From the NCBI RefSeq assembly GCF_900116635.1, contig NZ_FPBJ01000021.1:1-62356 (forward strand): 62,356 nt of DNA, given 5' to 3'. The stretch is from Xenorhabdus koppenhoeferi (GTDB taxonomy: Bacteria; Pseudomonadota; Gammaproteobacteria; Enterobacterales; Enterobacteriaceae). The position numbers were made by a program, and so were the translations under genes. The notes below the pieces were generated by a model that saw only the letters and a program-made list of their open reading frames with translations, had not been told where the DNA came from and searched no databases. This document shows, in pieces, positions 28,151-38,036 of the stretch; the stretch's first letter is position 1; every line of letters begins with the position of its first letter.

Positions 28151-28178
28151 AGCCTGATCTCACCATCAGGCTTTTTTT
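28151..28178 (+). terminator. sppA terminator
   Basis: AGCCTGAT and ATCAGGCT pair perfectly around a 6-base loop, followed directly by seven T residues. Confidence 0.92.
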
Positions 28179-28234
28179 ATTCTACACACACCCTATAATC
28201 CAATCCGGTTAAATATGTTTATCGAGGCATGATC

Positions 28235-29254
28235 ATGCAGAAGAAATCCATCTATGTTGTTTACACTGGCGGCACAATCGGGATGCAGCACTCCCCCAAT
28301 GGGTACATTCCCGTTTCTGGTCATTTACAACAACAGCTCACCAAAATGCCCGAATTTCACCGCCCGGAAATGCCAACATTTACGATCCGTGAGCATCAAC
28401 CCCTGATTGATTCTTCTGATATGAATCCTGATGACTGGGGTATCATCGCAGATGATATCTATCAGAATTATCACGATTATGATGGTTTTGTTATCCTGCA
28501 TGGCACGGATACCATGGCTTTTACTGCTTCAGCACTCTCTTTTATGTTTGAGAACCTGAACAAACCGGTCATTGTGACAGGGTCACAAATTCCTCTGGAA
28601 GCCCTGCGTTCTGATGGGCAGACCAATCTACTTAATGCGCTCTATCTTGCAGCCAATTATCCTATCAATGAAGTCAGCCTTTTTTTCAACAATAAATTGT
28701 TTCGTGGTAACAGAACGATCAAAGCCCACGCGGACGGTTTTGATGCTTTCTCATCCCCTAATTACTCACCACTGATGGAAGCAGGAATCAATATCCGCAC
28801 CTTCAAAACAACTCCCATACCAACCAACCACAGAGAATTTGTTGTAAAACCCATCACGTCTCAACCAATTGGTGTTGTGACCATTTATCCTGGATTATCC
28901 AGCCAGGTTGTTGAAAATATCCTTATGCAGCCCGTCAAGGCATTAATTTTACGATCATATGGTGTTGGCAATGCGCCCCAGTGTTCTGCGTTGCTAAAAA
29001 CATTGAAAGAAGCAACCGAACGAGGGATCATCGTAGTAAATCTGACACAATGTATTTCTGGTCGGGTCAATATGGAAGGCTATGCTACTGGGCACTTTTT
29101 GGCGACATCAGGTATCATCAGTGGTTATGATATGACTTTCGAAGCAGCCTTAACTAAACTGCACTATTTATTGAGCCAATCCTATACAGCTGAAGACATA
29201 CGCCACCTGATGCAACAAAATCTGCGTGGGGAATTAAGCTATTCCGATGAATAA
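28235..29254 (+). CDS. ansA: cytoplasmic L-asparaginase I
   Basis: Hydrolyses asparagine to aspartate and ammonia. The first catalytic threonine is in VVYTGGTIGM and the second Thr-Asp pair is in LHGTDTMAFT, the two type I/II asparaginase signatures. No signal peptide is present, which fits the cytoplasmic isoenzyme. I use the ATG at 28235 (MQKKSIYV) with GAGG seven bases upstream; an ATG six bases earlier is too close to that site. Length is 339 residues. The stop lies 25 bases before the pncA start. Confidence 0.95.
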   Translation: MQKKSIYVVYTGGTIGMQHSPNGYIPVSGHLQQQLTKMPEFHRPEMPTFTIREHQPLIDSSDMNPDDWGIIADDIYQNYHDYDGFVILHGTDTMAFTASALSFMFENLNKPVIVTGSQIPLEALRSDGQTNLLNALYLAANYPINEVSLFFNNKLFRGNRTIKAHADGFDAFSSPNYSPLMEAGINIRTFKTTPIPTNHREFVVKPITSQPIGVVTIYPGLSSQVVENILMQPVKALILRSYGVGNAPQCSALLKTLKEATERGIIVVNLTQCISGRVNMEGYATGHFLATSGIISGYDMTFEAALTKLHYLLSQSYTAEDIRHLMQQNLRGELSYSDE

Positions 29255-29279
29255 TAAATTAGGTAAATCGAGCGATATG

Positions 29280-29927
29280 ATGAAAACAGCATTATTGCTT
29301 ATCGATCTGCAAAATGATTTCTGTACCGGAGGCGCATTGGCAGTCAAAGAGAGTGATACTGCCATTAAGGTTGTAAATGAAATCATTGCGCTATGTCAGA
29401 GAGACACTAATCAGGAAAACATTGCTATTATCGCAAGTCAGGACTGGCATCCAGCCAACCATATGAGTTTTGCGGCAAATTCTGGGCAGAAAACCGGTGA
29501 ATTGGGCGAACTCAATGGCATTCCTCAAGTGTGGTGGCCTATTCATTGTGTACAAGGGCAATTTGGCGCAGAATTCCACCCCACATTAAATCAATCCGCG
29601 ATCCAAGAAGTTTTCCGAAAAGGTGAGAATCCTCAGATAGACAGCTACAGTGCCTTTTTTGATAATGATTATAAAAGCAAAACCCGTTTACATGGGTGGT
29701 TAAAGGAACAGAATATACAGCGTCTATTTGTGTTGGGCATCGCCACCGATTACTGTGTCAAATTTACTGTGCTTGATGCTTTAATGCTGGGCTATGAAAC
29801 CTATGTGATTGTCGATGGTTGCCGTGGTGTCAATATTCATGCCAATGACAGCAAACACGCACTCGAAGACATGGCCGCAAAAGGCGCCAAATTAATCTCA
29901 CAAAGTGAAGTAATAACCCTTTTATAA
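29280..29927 (+). CDS. pncA: nicotinamidase
   Basis: Converts nicotinamide to nicotinate for NAD salvage. The catalytic triad residues are visible: Asp in LIDLQNDF, Lys in RKGENPQIDSYSAFF, and Cys in ATDYCVKFTVLDA. Metal-binding Asp and His are in SQDWHPANH. I chose the ATG at 29280 (MKTALLLID); GAG lies seven bases upstream and the resulting 215 residues match E. coli (213). An earlier frame start at 29247 would overlap ansA. ansA-pncA order is as in E. coli. Confidence 0.93.
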   Translation: MKTALLLIDLQNDFCTGGALAVKESDTAIKVVNEIIALCQRDTNQENIAIIASQDWHPANHMSFAANSGQKTGELGELNGIPQVWWPIHCVQGQFGAEFHPTLNQSAIQEVFRKGENPQIDSYSAFFDNDYKSKTRLHGWLKEQNIQRLFVLGIATDYCVKFTVLDALMLGYETYVIVDGCRGVNIHANDSKHALEDMAAKGAKLISQSEVITLL

Positions 29928-30010
29928 ACAAGCCAAGAACCTATCCTATTAGGCTCTAGACATTATCTATCCCCACTTATGCCAGGGGAAGGCTTTCACT
30001 ACAGTTTAAT

Positions 30011-30292
30011 TCAATCTTCTGACTGAGGTTTTAATTTGGCAACCATTTCAGAGCGGAAGGTCGCTTTTAGCTCTTGTTTGCTTTTTATGGTAATTTCACC
30101 ATTTGTACCAATCGTCATATGCTCAGGATCATGATTATATTTAGCTTGCCAAAGCATCACTGCCTGTAAGCTATGTTCTTTCTGTTTGGGCGTAAGTGGT
30201 ACACCATCCTGCCATTTTCCTAATTCAACAGCCTGAATCAATCGCTGATAAATTTCCGGTGTCATGGCAGAGAGTAAATCATCCAACTTCAT
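30011..30292 (-). CDS. yeaC: DUF1315 protein YeaC
   Basis: A 93-residue soluble protein of unknown function. It has the conserved LSAMTPEIYQRLIQAVELGKW, then GVPLTPKQKEHSLQAVMLWQ and HMTIGTNGEI. The start is the ATG at 30292 (MKLDDLLSAM), with AAGGA upstream, matching E. coli YeaC; the frame itself opens 53 codons earlier inside msrB. It lies downstream of msrB on the same strand, as in E. coli. Confidence 0.9.
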   Translation of the reverse strand: MKLDDLLSAMTPEIYQRLIQAVELGKWQDGVPLTPKQKEHSLQAVMLWQAKYNHDPEHMTIGTNGEITIKSKQELKATFRSEMVAKLKPQSED

Positions 30293-30347
30293 CGATACTT
30301 CCTTAACGGCTATATTTGCGCTGAAACATTTTTCTTCAGTAATAACA

Positions 30348-30761
30348 TTAACCTGCTGTTTCATCACCAGTTTCTTTATCAACAAAACGCAATGATGCTG
30401 AATTAATGCAAAAGCGTTCTCCCGTTGGTTTAGGCCCATCAGGAAAAACATGTCCCAAATGAGCCTGACAATAGCTGCAACGCACCTCTATTCGATGCAT
30501 ATTATGAGAATAATCATCAAGATAAGTGATAGATTCATCATCAATCGACTGGTAAAAACTCGGCCATCCGCAACCAGAATCAAATTTAGTATCAGAAACG
30601 AATAAGGCTTGACGACAACACAGGCAATGGTAAGTACCACTTTTTTTATTGTGCAGTAGTTTTCCTGAAAATGGCGGCTCAGTACCTGCTTCCTGAGTAA
30701 CATGATGCTGCATTGCATTAAGCTGTTCTATGGAAAGAGGAATATTTTGATTTTTAGCCAT
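30348..30761 (-). CDS. msrB: peptide methionine-R-sulfoxide reductase
   Basis: Repairs the R-epimer of oxidised methionine in proteins. Two CxxC pairs bind a structural zinc (CLCC and CSYC). The catalytic cysteine is in [13 protein letters not shown], and the substrate-binding segment is [13 protein letters not shown]. The start at 30761 (MAKNQNIPL) follows AGGTGG. Length is 137 residues. It is divergent from gapA, sharing the upstream region that contains a CRP-type site. Confidence 0.95.
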   Translation of the reverse strand: MAKNQNIPLSIEQLNAMQHHVTQEAGTEPPFSGKLLHNKKSGTYHCLCCRQALFVSDTKFDSGCGWPSFYQSIDDESITYLDDYSHNMHRIEVRCSYCQAHLGHVFPDGPKPTGERFCINSASLRFVDKETGDETAG

Positions 30762-30880
30762 AATGACCACCTTTGAAGACCAATATTTTCAATAAAAAAT
30801 CATCAAAAACAACAAAAAAGTAACATCATGATGTCAAAATGCATTCTAACCCATTCAACACAGCAATTTACTTTACTAAT

Positions 30881-30896
30881 TGTGATAACTCTCACA
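30881..30896 (+). promoter_or_regulatory. perfect CRP consensus site upstream of gapA
   Basis: TGTGATAACTCTCACA is an exact TGTGA-N6-TCACA palindrome, 205 bases before the gapA start and 120 before that of msrB. CRP control of gapA is known in E. coli. The leader 30897-31100 shows no gene; an upstream TTG-initiated extension of gapA is not credible. Confidence 0.75.
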
Positions 30897-30953
30897 TATC
30901 TAATCTATGGTAACTTTAAATATATCCCTATACCCCGATAATAGTGCGCGTAA

Positions 30954-32105
<1,152 letters not shown>

Positions 32106-32113
32106 TTGAGTTT

Positions 32114-32140
32114 TATACCCAATAGATTTTAAGGGGATGG
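32114..32140. repeat. truncated ERIC end after gapA
   Basis: tatacccaatagattttaag followed by gggatgg matches one end of ERIC (compare 35315 onwards) and then breaks off. It lies between the gapA stop and its terminator, at the border between the gapA block and dadXA. Confidence 0.6.
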
Positions 32141-32149
32141 TCCACGTTC

Positions 32150-32177
32150 AAAAGCCATCTGTTCACAGATGGCTTTT
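32150..32177. terminator. bidirectional terminator between gapA and dadX
   Basis: AAAAGCCATCTG and CAGATGGCTTTT form a perfect 12-bp stem with a TTCA loop. The A- and T-runs make it usable for both gapA (plus) and dadX (minus). Confidence 0.9.
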
Positions 32178-32289
32178 ATATTTATCTCTATAAAATTTAT
32201 ATTTTCAAAAGATTGAGCTATTCTTGAACCTTGGTTCAACTACCAATTCAGATAAAGAGAAATGCCTGAAAAAACTCATAAGAAGACTG

Positions 32290-33357
32290 TTAATCAACAA
32301 TAACAGGGACACGCCTCGCTAATGCACATAAGAGTTCATAACCTATGGTTCCTGAGGATTCTGCAACTTCATCCACTGGTAAGTTTTCCCCCCACAACTC
32401 GACAATACTGCCTATGTCTGCCTGTGGACATGGGGTCAAATCCACTGTCAGCATATCCATTGATATAGCACCCAATAACCGAGTACGGACGCCATCAACC
32501 ATAACGGGAGTACCTGTCGGGGCGTGCCGTGGATATCCGTCTGCATAACCACATGCTACTGTACCTACACGCATAGTCTGCTGAGTCGTATAACGGCTGC
32601 CATAGCCAATTTTGTTCCCGCTGGGAAGCTCGTGAACTGCAATAATTTCACTTTGTAATGTCATGGCTGCTTTCAACCCTACATTCGCAATATCACGCCA
32701 CTTTCCGCTGGGAGAAGCACCATAAAGGATAATGCCCGGTCGGATCCAATCCCCATGCGTCTCAGGATGCCACAAAACAGCACCAGAGTTTGCCAGACAA
32801 TGAGAAAGAGAAGTCATCTGCAAACGTTCAATAACCGCTAATTGTTCTTCAACACCGATTTCATTATCCGAATTGGGAAAATGGGTCATTAAAGTCACTG
32901 AATTGATATTTGTAATCCCTTTCGCCATTGAAACTACCTGTGGATATTCTTCGGGAGTGAATCCCAACCGATTCATTCCGCTATTAAGCTTTAGATAAAT
33001 ATCAATGGGCCTGTCCAATTTGGCTTTTTCTATCGCCTCAAGCTGCCAATGACTATGTACTGCGGTTGTCAGGCAATACTGATTAATGATCTGCACATCG
33101 CTCGATTTAAAAAACCCTTCCAATAGCAGGATTGGTCCCTGCCATCCCTGTTCCCTTAAATAAATAGCTTCATTCATGTCAAGCAGTGCAAATCCATCTG
33201 TCTGCATGAGTGATTGCCATACTCTGTCCAACCCATGCCCATATGCGTTCGCCTTTACCACCGACCAGACTTTACTCTTATCGGTTTTTTGGCGAATAAC
33301 AGCCAAATTATGGCGGAGCGCATTGAGATGGATCGTTGCCAAAATAGGACGTGGCAT
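32290..33357 (-). CDS. dadX: catabolic alanine racemase
   Basis: PLP enzyme interconverting L- and D-alanine. The PLP lysine is Lys35 in [11 protein letters not shown], and the catalytic tyrosine is in [31 protein letters not shown] is typical of DadX. I call the catabolic isoenzyme rather than Alr because it lies 17 bases downstream of dadA, the conserved dadAX arrangement. Length is 355 residues. A supply of D-alanine for cell wall remains a possible second role. Confidence 0.93.
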   Translation of the reverse strand: MPRPILATIHLNALRHNLAVIRQKTDKSKVWSVVKANAYGHGLDRVWQSLMQTDGFALLDMNEAIYLREQGWQGPILLLEGFFKSSDVQIINQYCLTTAVHSHWQLEAIEKAKLDRPIDIYLKLNSGMNRLGFTPEEYPQVVSMAKGITNINSVTLMTHFPNSDNEIGVEEQLAVIERLQMTSLSHCLANSGAVLWHPETHGDWIRPGIILYGASPSGKWRDIANVGLKAAMTLQSEIIAVHELPSGNKIGYGSRYTTQQTMRVGTVACGYADGYPRHAPTGTPVMVDGVRTRLLGAISMDMLTVDLTPCPQADIGSIVELWGENLPVDEVAESSGTIGYELLCALARRVPVIVD

Positions 33358-33374
33358 GACGACCTCTTCTTAGT

Positions 33375-34676
33375 TTACGCAGTATGTAAATAAGGCTTCA
33401 TTGGAAGCGCTTTTATATTGAATCCATTGATATATCTGAATACAGAAAGATCATCTGCCGCAATATCCGTTTTTTTGCCAGAAATTAAATCCGACAACAA
33501 CTTCCCTGAACCACAGGCCATTGTCCAGCCCAGTGTTCCATGACCCGTATTTAAATAGAGATTCGGATATTTGGTTGGGCCAACAATAGGCGTCCCATCT
33601 GGCGTCATAGGACGTAAGCCTGTCCAGAACGAAGCCTCCGTAATATTACCACCACTGTGGTAAAGATCTTGCACAACCATTTTCAGTGTTTCACAGCGGT
33701 TCTGAGGAACATTCAGATTAAAGCCGACCACTTCAGCCATACCACCAACACGAATTCGGTTATCAAAACGGGTAATCGCAATCTTGTAAGTTTCATCCAG
33801 CACAGTTGAAGCAGGTGCTCTTGACTCATCAGTAATTGGCATGGTCAATGAATAACCTTTCATTGGATAAACCGGAATGTTGACGTGATCTTTCAAGATA
33901 TTTGTCGAATAAGCGCCCATCGCTACCACATAACTATCCGCAGTCATGACACCACCATTACATCGGATACCCGTGATCTTGTCTCCGTCCACTAAAATCT
34001 GCTCAACCTGCTTGTTGAATATAAACTTCACACCGATATTTTCTGCCATTTTTGCCAGTTCCTTGGTAAAAATCTGGCAATCCCCCGTTTCATCATTCGG
34101 AAGTTGTAACCCGCCAGTCAATTTATGGGAGGCATGAGCAAGAGCCGGTTCCACTGTTGCCAACTGCTCAGCGGTCAATAACCGGTAAGGAACACCTTCC
34201 TGCTCCAGCACTTCAATATCATTGGCAGCATTATCAAACTGCCTGGCTGTCCTGAATAGTTGCAGGGTTCCTCCCTGGCGACCCTCATATTCAATCCCCG
34301 TATCTGCCCTTAATTGTTTAAGGCAATCCCGACTATATTCTGCCAATCGGACCATTCTGCTTTTATTCATGGCATAGTGGCTTGCATCACAATTACGCAG
34401 CATCTGCCACATCCAGCGGATTTGAAACAGCGAACCATCTGGACGAATAGCCAGAGGCGCATGACGCTGGAACATCCACTTTATTGCTTTCAGCGGAATA
34501 CCCGGTGCCCCCCAAGGTGTTGCATAACCTGGAGAAATTTGACCAGCATTACCGGCACTGGTTTCTTCAGCAGCACTATTCTGGCGATCAATTACGATAA
34601 CTTCATGTCCTTCCTGTGCAAGATACCATGCGCTAGTTACGCCAATAACACCACTGCCTAAAATCAGGACCCTCAT
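33375..34676 (-). CDS. dadA: D-amino acid dehydrogenase, small subunit
   Basis: FAD enzyme oxidising D-alanine to pyruvate at the inner membrane, feeding electrons to the respiratory chain. The dinucleotide motif is [20 protein letters not shown] at residues 4-23; the C-terminal FAD-contacting segment is [17 protein letters not shown] set the start at 34676 (MRVLILGSG) because AGGGGG lies just upstream; the frame extends 30 codons further without family similarity. Length is 433 residues against 432 in E. coli. Confidence 0.95.
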   Translation of the reverse strand: MRVLILGSGVIGVTSAWYLAQEGHEVIVIDRQNSAAEETSAGNAGQISPGYATPWGAPGIPLKAIKWMFQRHAPLAIRPDGSLFQIRWMWQMLRNCDASHYAMNKSRMVRLAEYSRDCLKQLRADTGIEYEGRQGGTLQLFRTARQFDNAANDIEVLEQEGVPYRLLTAEQLATVEPALAHASHKLTGGLQLPNDETGDCQIFTKELAKMAENIGVKFIFNKQVEQILVDGDKITGIRCNGGVMTADSYVVAMGAYSTNILKDHVNIPVYPMKGYSLTMPITDESRAPASTVLDETYKIAITRFDNRIRVGGMAEVVGFNLNVPQNRCETLKMVVQDLYHSGGNITEASFWTGLRPMTPDGTPIVGPTKYPNLYLNTGHGTLGWTMACGSGKLLSDLISGKKTDIAADDLSVFRYINGFNIKALPMKPYLHTA

Positions 34677-35314
34677 TCTGCCCCCTATCCATATCGGTGA
34701 AAAATATTCGCAAGCATAATATGCTGAATATAAAAATCCAATACAGAATAATAGCCTGTAACACAATTAGTCAATTTATAGGATTTGAATCACATTTTTA
34801 TCACAATATATAAACACCCATTTTATTTAAAAAAGGAAGAATACATTAAACTCAATTAAAATCAGTAAATTAAAGAAAAAATTAATATTATTAACTCCCT
34901 TAAACTCTATCTGTTAAAGTGATTATAACGGTAAACAATAACATTGCATTCACAATGAATAATTTCAACAAAAACCAAAAAACAAATAATTTAAAGAATA
35001 ATGCTCTGCATTGAAACGGATTAGTTAGAATAATAATTTAAAAAAATGAATTATACAGATTACATAAATTTACAACGACAATTGGTTTCCCAAATACAAA
35101 GATAAAAAATCTAACAGAGTTTCAATATTAACTGATTTCATCCACACTGAAGGAAAACTTTCAATAGGTAAAAATAAATCAACTCTGGTTTTAAAACGCA
35201 TTTAATAACGTATATACTCAAAAAACCAGAAGGTGCATGACGAATAAATTTTATCGCATTGATTTAAAACGATTATTTAACATCATAAACCAGTATCTTG
35301 AGGTTAAATTGGTA
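34677..35314. other. AT-rich gap upstream of dadA
   Basis: About 640 bases with no supportable gene. The part near 34677-34900 must hold the dadA promoter; in E. coli dadAX is controlled by Lrp and CRP, but I could not find a convincing consensus site. From roughly 34780 onward A/T runs dominate. Confidence 0.55.
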
Positions 35315-35453
35315 TATACCCAATGGATTTTAAGATGCAGTGCGACGGCAAGGGGATGACAAATTCGTCGGGAACAAATTTGCCCAGCTAAAGGCTGGCC
35401 ACCAGTGAAAGGCAGGAGCCTTTCATTAATCCCCAGAAGCATAGCTAACTATT
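35315..35453. repeat. ERIC repeat with an internal insertion, truncated on the right
   Basis: It opens tatacccaatggattttaag and gcgacggcaagggga, as in ERIC, then carries about 70 bases foreign to the repeat (about 35358-35428), and resumes with ccccagaagcatagctaac before ending early near 35453. The insert includes a perfect hairpin GAAAGGC-AGGA-GCCTTTC at 35407-35424. Insertions at internal positions of ERIC are known in other enterobacteria. Confidence 0.7.
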
Positions 35454-35698
35454 TATTGAAAACACGTTTCTAACCACAATGTTTCTGACCACAATATAGT
35501 TCCCTTACATTAAAATCCTTATTTAACCAAAATCCTTATTTAACAAATATATAATTACATTTTCAGAAAAAAACAACAATCCAAAATTATATATAAATTA
35601 AACAAAACAGAATTCATTAATTGAAAATAGCAAACTTTATGCTTAAATCAACATTATTGGGAAACTAATCACTCTGTATGTCATCCCCAATCTATATA

Positions 35699-35833
35699 AA
35701 TTTCTTGTTCTGCAAGGAATATACAGTAGTTTTACCTTTAATTTTTGTGAATTTCTTGGCCTGCAAGAAATATGCGGTAGCTATATCTTTAATTCCTGTG
35801 AATTTCTTGGTTTGCAAGGACTACACGGTAGCT
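35699..35833 (+). promoter_or_regulatory. three 51-bp direct repeats, each with a dyad, upstream of vgrG
   Basis: Two full units (35699-35749, 35750-35800) and a partial third (35801 on) share a strict 51-base period. Each starts with the inverted repeat TTTCTTG-N5-CAAGRAA, at 35701-35719, 35752-35770 and 35803-35821; the middle copy is perfect. Each dyad is followed by a TAYRCRGTAG-like block. The last dyad ends 35 bases before the vgrG start. A multi-site operator or a set of leader hairpins is possible. Confidence 0.6.
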
Positions 35834-35856
35834 TAAATAAGCGCAAGGGAAATATT

Positions 35857-38013
35857 ATGAAGAGAAACTTCATCGTCCACGCCGCAGTATCTGAAAAATC
35901 CCTGTCTTTCAAATCACTTAAAGGAATTGAAAGATTATCAGAAGCCTATGAATTCGAAGTTCAATTATTGAGTGAAAAAAGATTAGATGATCCAATTTCT
36001 CTGCGTAATACAGTACTGACTTTAGAAATAAAAAACAAATCATTACCAACAAGATATTTAAGCGGTTATATAGAAAAAATAGTCTATTCCCCGTTTTATA
36101 AAAATGACAGCGGATTTTATTTATACACTACCACAATCAGGCCTAAGCTATCGGAATTGAAAAAAAAAGTAGGTTATGGAATTTGGCAAAATAAAACAGT
36201 GCCAGATATTATTTCAGAATTATTAAATAAATCAGGAATTCTCTTCAAAAATCAACTCATTGAAAAATATCGCACATGGGAATATTGCGTTAAACATAAT
36301 GAAACTGACTTCGATTTTATCCATCGCCTGATGGAGCATGAAGGAATTTATTACTATTTTAAACATGATATGGGAAGCCATACTATGGTTTTGGTGGATT
36401 CACCCCAATCACATGAGCCTATGCCCGGATATAATAAACTGGAATATAATAATTCATTAGATAAGCATTTTCAGGGATATATCTATGAATGGGATGTCTG
36501 TAGTATCACCATCCCGAACACTTATAGTATAGATGACTATAATTTTCGCAAACCACGCGCTAAATTATATACAGCCATCCAACAAACAGCTGCCAGTTCT
36601 ATTGATAATACCGAAATATTTATTTGGCCGGGACACTATACAGAACATGCTCAAGGTCAATTTTACGCCCGGGTACGCCAACAGGCTCATGAAGCACAAA
36701 GTGAACTGATTGATGGGAAAGGAAGTATCGTGGGAATAGCTCCGGGTCATACTTTTACACTATCACTACCTAATGGAATTAAGGGTGATAACCACAATGA
36801 CTATTTAATTACAGCGGCACACTACGATTTTTACGAATCCTCCGACATGTCCTTCCCGAATTTTTCTAAGAAAGAATCAGGCACTCTTGAAGACAACATT
36901 GTTGTCGATTTTAACGCTATTCCTGCCAATACTCACTGGAAACCTTTGGCTATCACCCCCTGGCCAAAAGCAAACGGTCTTGAAACTGCTGTCGTTACCG
37001 GTCCCAAGAATAAGAAAATATGGACTGATAAATATGGCAGAATAAAAGTGAAATTTCGTTGGGATAAAGACGACAAACAGGATGATACCAGCTCTTGCTG
37101 GGTACGTGTTGCCAGCCATTGGGCCGGCTGGCGGTATGGCAGCATATATGTTCCCCGTGTAGGCGAAGAAGTTGTTGTCAGTTTCGTCAATGGTGATCCT
37201 GACAAGCCTTTAGTCATCGGCAGTACTTACAATAATGAGAATATGCCTCCCTGGGAACTGCCTAAATATGAAACCCGTGTCGGTATTATGTCAAATACAA
37301 AAGGGGGTAAACATGAGCAGGCAAACTATCTCTTTTTAGATGATGAACCAAACAAAGAGTTATTTGATTTGCATGCCGAACGGGATATGAATATCTCAGT
37401 GGAAAATGATAAAAACATCACAATTGATGGCAATCGCACAACTGAGATAAAAAAACAACAAAAAGATACCGTGCAAGACAGTGCCAGCTTTATTTATAAA
37501 AAAACCCATGAAACAACTATTGAAGAGAAAGATACATTAACCATCAAAGGTGGTCAGCAAGAAACCATCCAAAATGGGCGAAAAACAGAAATAGATGGTG
37601 GAGACACTTATAAACTTAATGGAAATCTGAATGCAAAAATTGATGGGAATTGGGTACAAAACATTACAGGAGTGACAACGATTTCAAGCCCTAATCTTAT
37701 TACAATAAAAAGCGACACAAACGTAGTAATAGATTGCCCTCAAACTTTTTGGTCAGCTAAAGTTTTATCTATTTCCTTCATAGCAGCCAACATATCTATT
37801 ACCGGAACATCAACCACCCAGACGGGAAATAATACCAATATAACGGGAACGAACTTATCATCAATATTGCTTGATGTTAACGATTCTAATACCTCTATCA
37901 GTAAAGCAAATACAAAGATAGCTAAAGCAACCATGTCATTAAACGATTCAGATGTATCAATAAAGAAATCAAACGCCAATATTTTAAACAGCGCTTTACA
38001 TATCATCAGTTAA
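35857..38013 (+). CDS. vgrG: T6SS spike protein VgrG (TssI)
   Basis: Forms the trimeric needle tip carried by the Hcp tube. The N-terminal gp27/gp44-like region covers about residues 1-350; the gp5-like OB domain has YGRIKVKFRWDKD and CWVRVASHWAGWRYG. It is followed by VIGSTYNNENMPPW and a beta-helix with repeated G/N/T-rich strands (NITIDGNRT, TLTIKGGQQE, TYKLNGNLN). The last 109 residues (610-718) form a Ser/Thr/Asn-rich extension with no enzymatic motif I can name. The ATG at 35857 follows AAGGGA; an earlier frame start at 35812 falls inside the repeat array. The length is 718 residues. Confidence 0.95.
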   Translation: MKRNFIVHAAVSEKSLSFKSLKGIERLSEAYEFEVQLLSEKRLDDPISLRNTVLTLEIKNKSLPTRYLSGYIEKIVYSPFYKNDSGFYLYTTTIRPKLSELKKKVGYGIWQNKTVPDIISELLNKSGILFKNQLIEKYRTWEYCVKHNETDFDFIHRLMEHEGIYYYFKHDMGSHTMVLVDSPQSHEPMPGYNKLEYNNSLDKHFQGYIYEWDVCSITIPNTYSIDDYNFRKPRAKLYTAIQQTAASSIDNTEIFIWPGHYTEHAQGQFYARVRQQAHEAQSELIDGKGSIVGIAPGHTFTLSLPNGIKGDNHNDYLITAAHYDFYESSDMSFPNFSKKESGTLEDNIVVDFNAIPANTHWKPLAITPWPKANGLETAVVTGPKNKKIWTDKYGRIKVKFRWDKDDKQDDTSSCWVRVASHWAGWRYGSIYVPRVGEEVVVSFVNGDPDKPLVIGSTYNNENMPPWELPKYETRVGIMSNTKGGKHEQANYLFLDDEPNKELFDLHAERDMNISVENDKNITIDGNRTTEIKKQQKDTVQDSASFIYKKTHETTIEEKDTLTIKGGQQETIQNGRKTEIDGGDTYKLNGNLNAKIDGNWVQNITGVTTISSPNLITIKSDTNVVIDCPQTFWSAKVLSISFIAANISITGTSTTQTGNNTNITGTNLSSILLDVNDSNTSISKANTKIAKATMSLNDSDVSIKKSNANILNSALHIIS

Positions 38014-38036
38014 AAAATATTTCTCTCAGGATTTCA

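Noticed and set aside
35251-35442. 63-codon minus-strand frame in the dadA-vgrG gap
   Set aside because: It is made mostly of ERIC sequence, which often leaves open frames by chance.
35699-35833. CRISPR-like array
   Set aside because: Only three units, the whole 51-base unit is repeated rather than a short repeat with unique spacers, and no cas genes are near.
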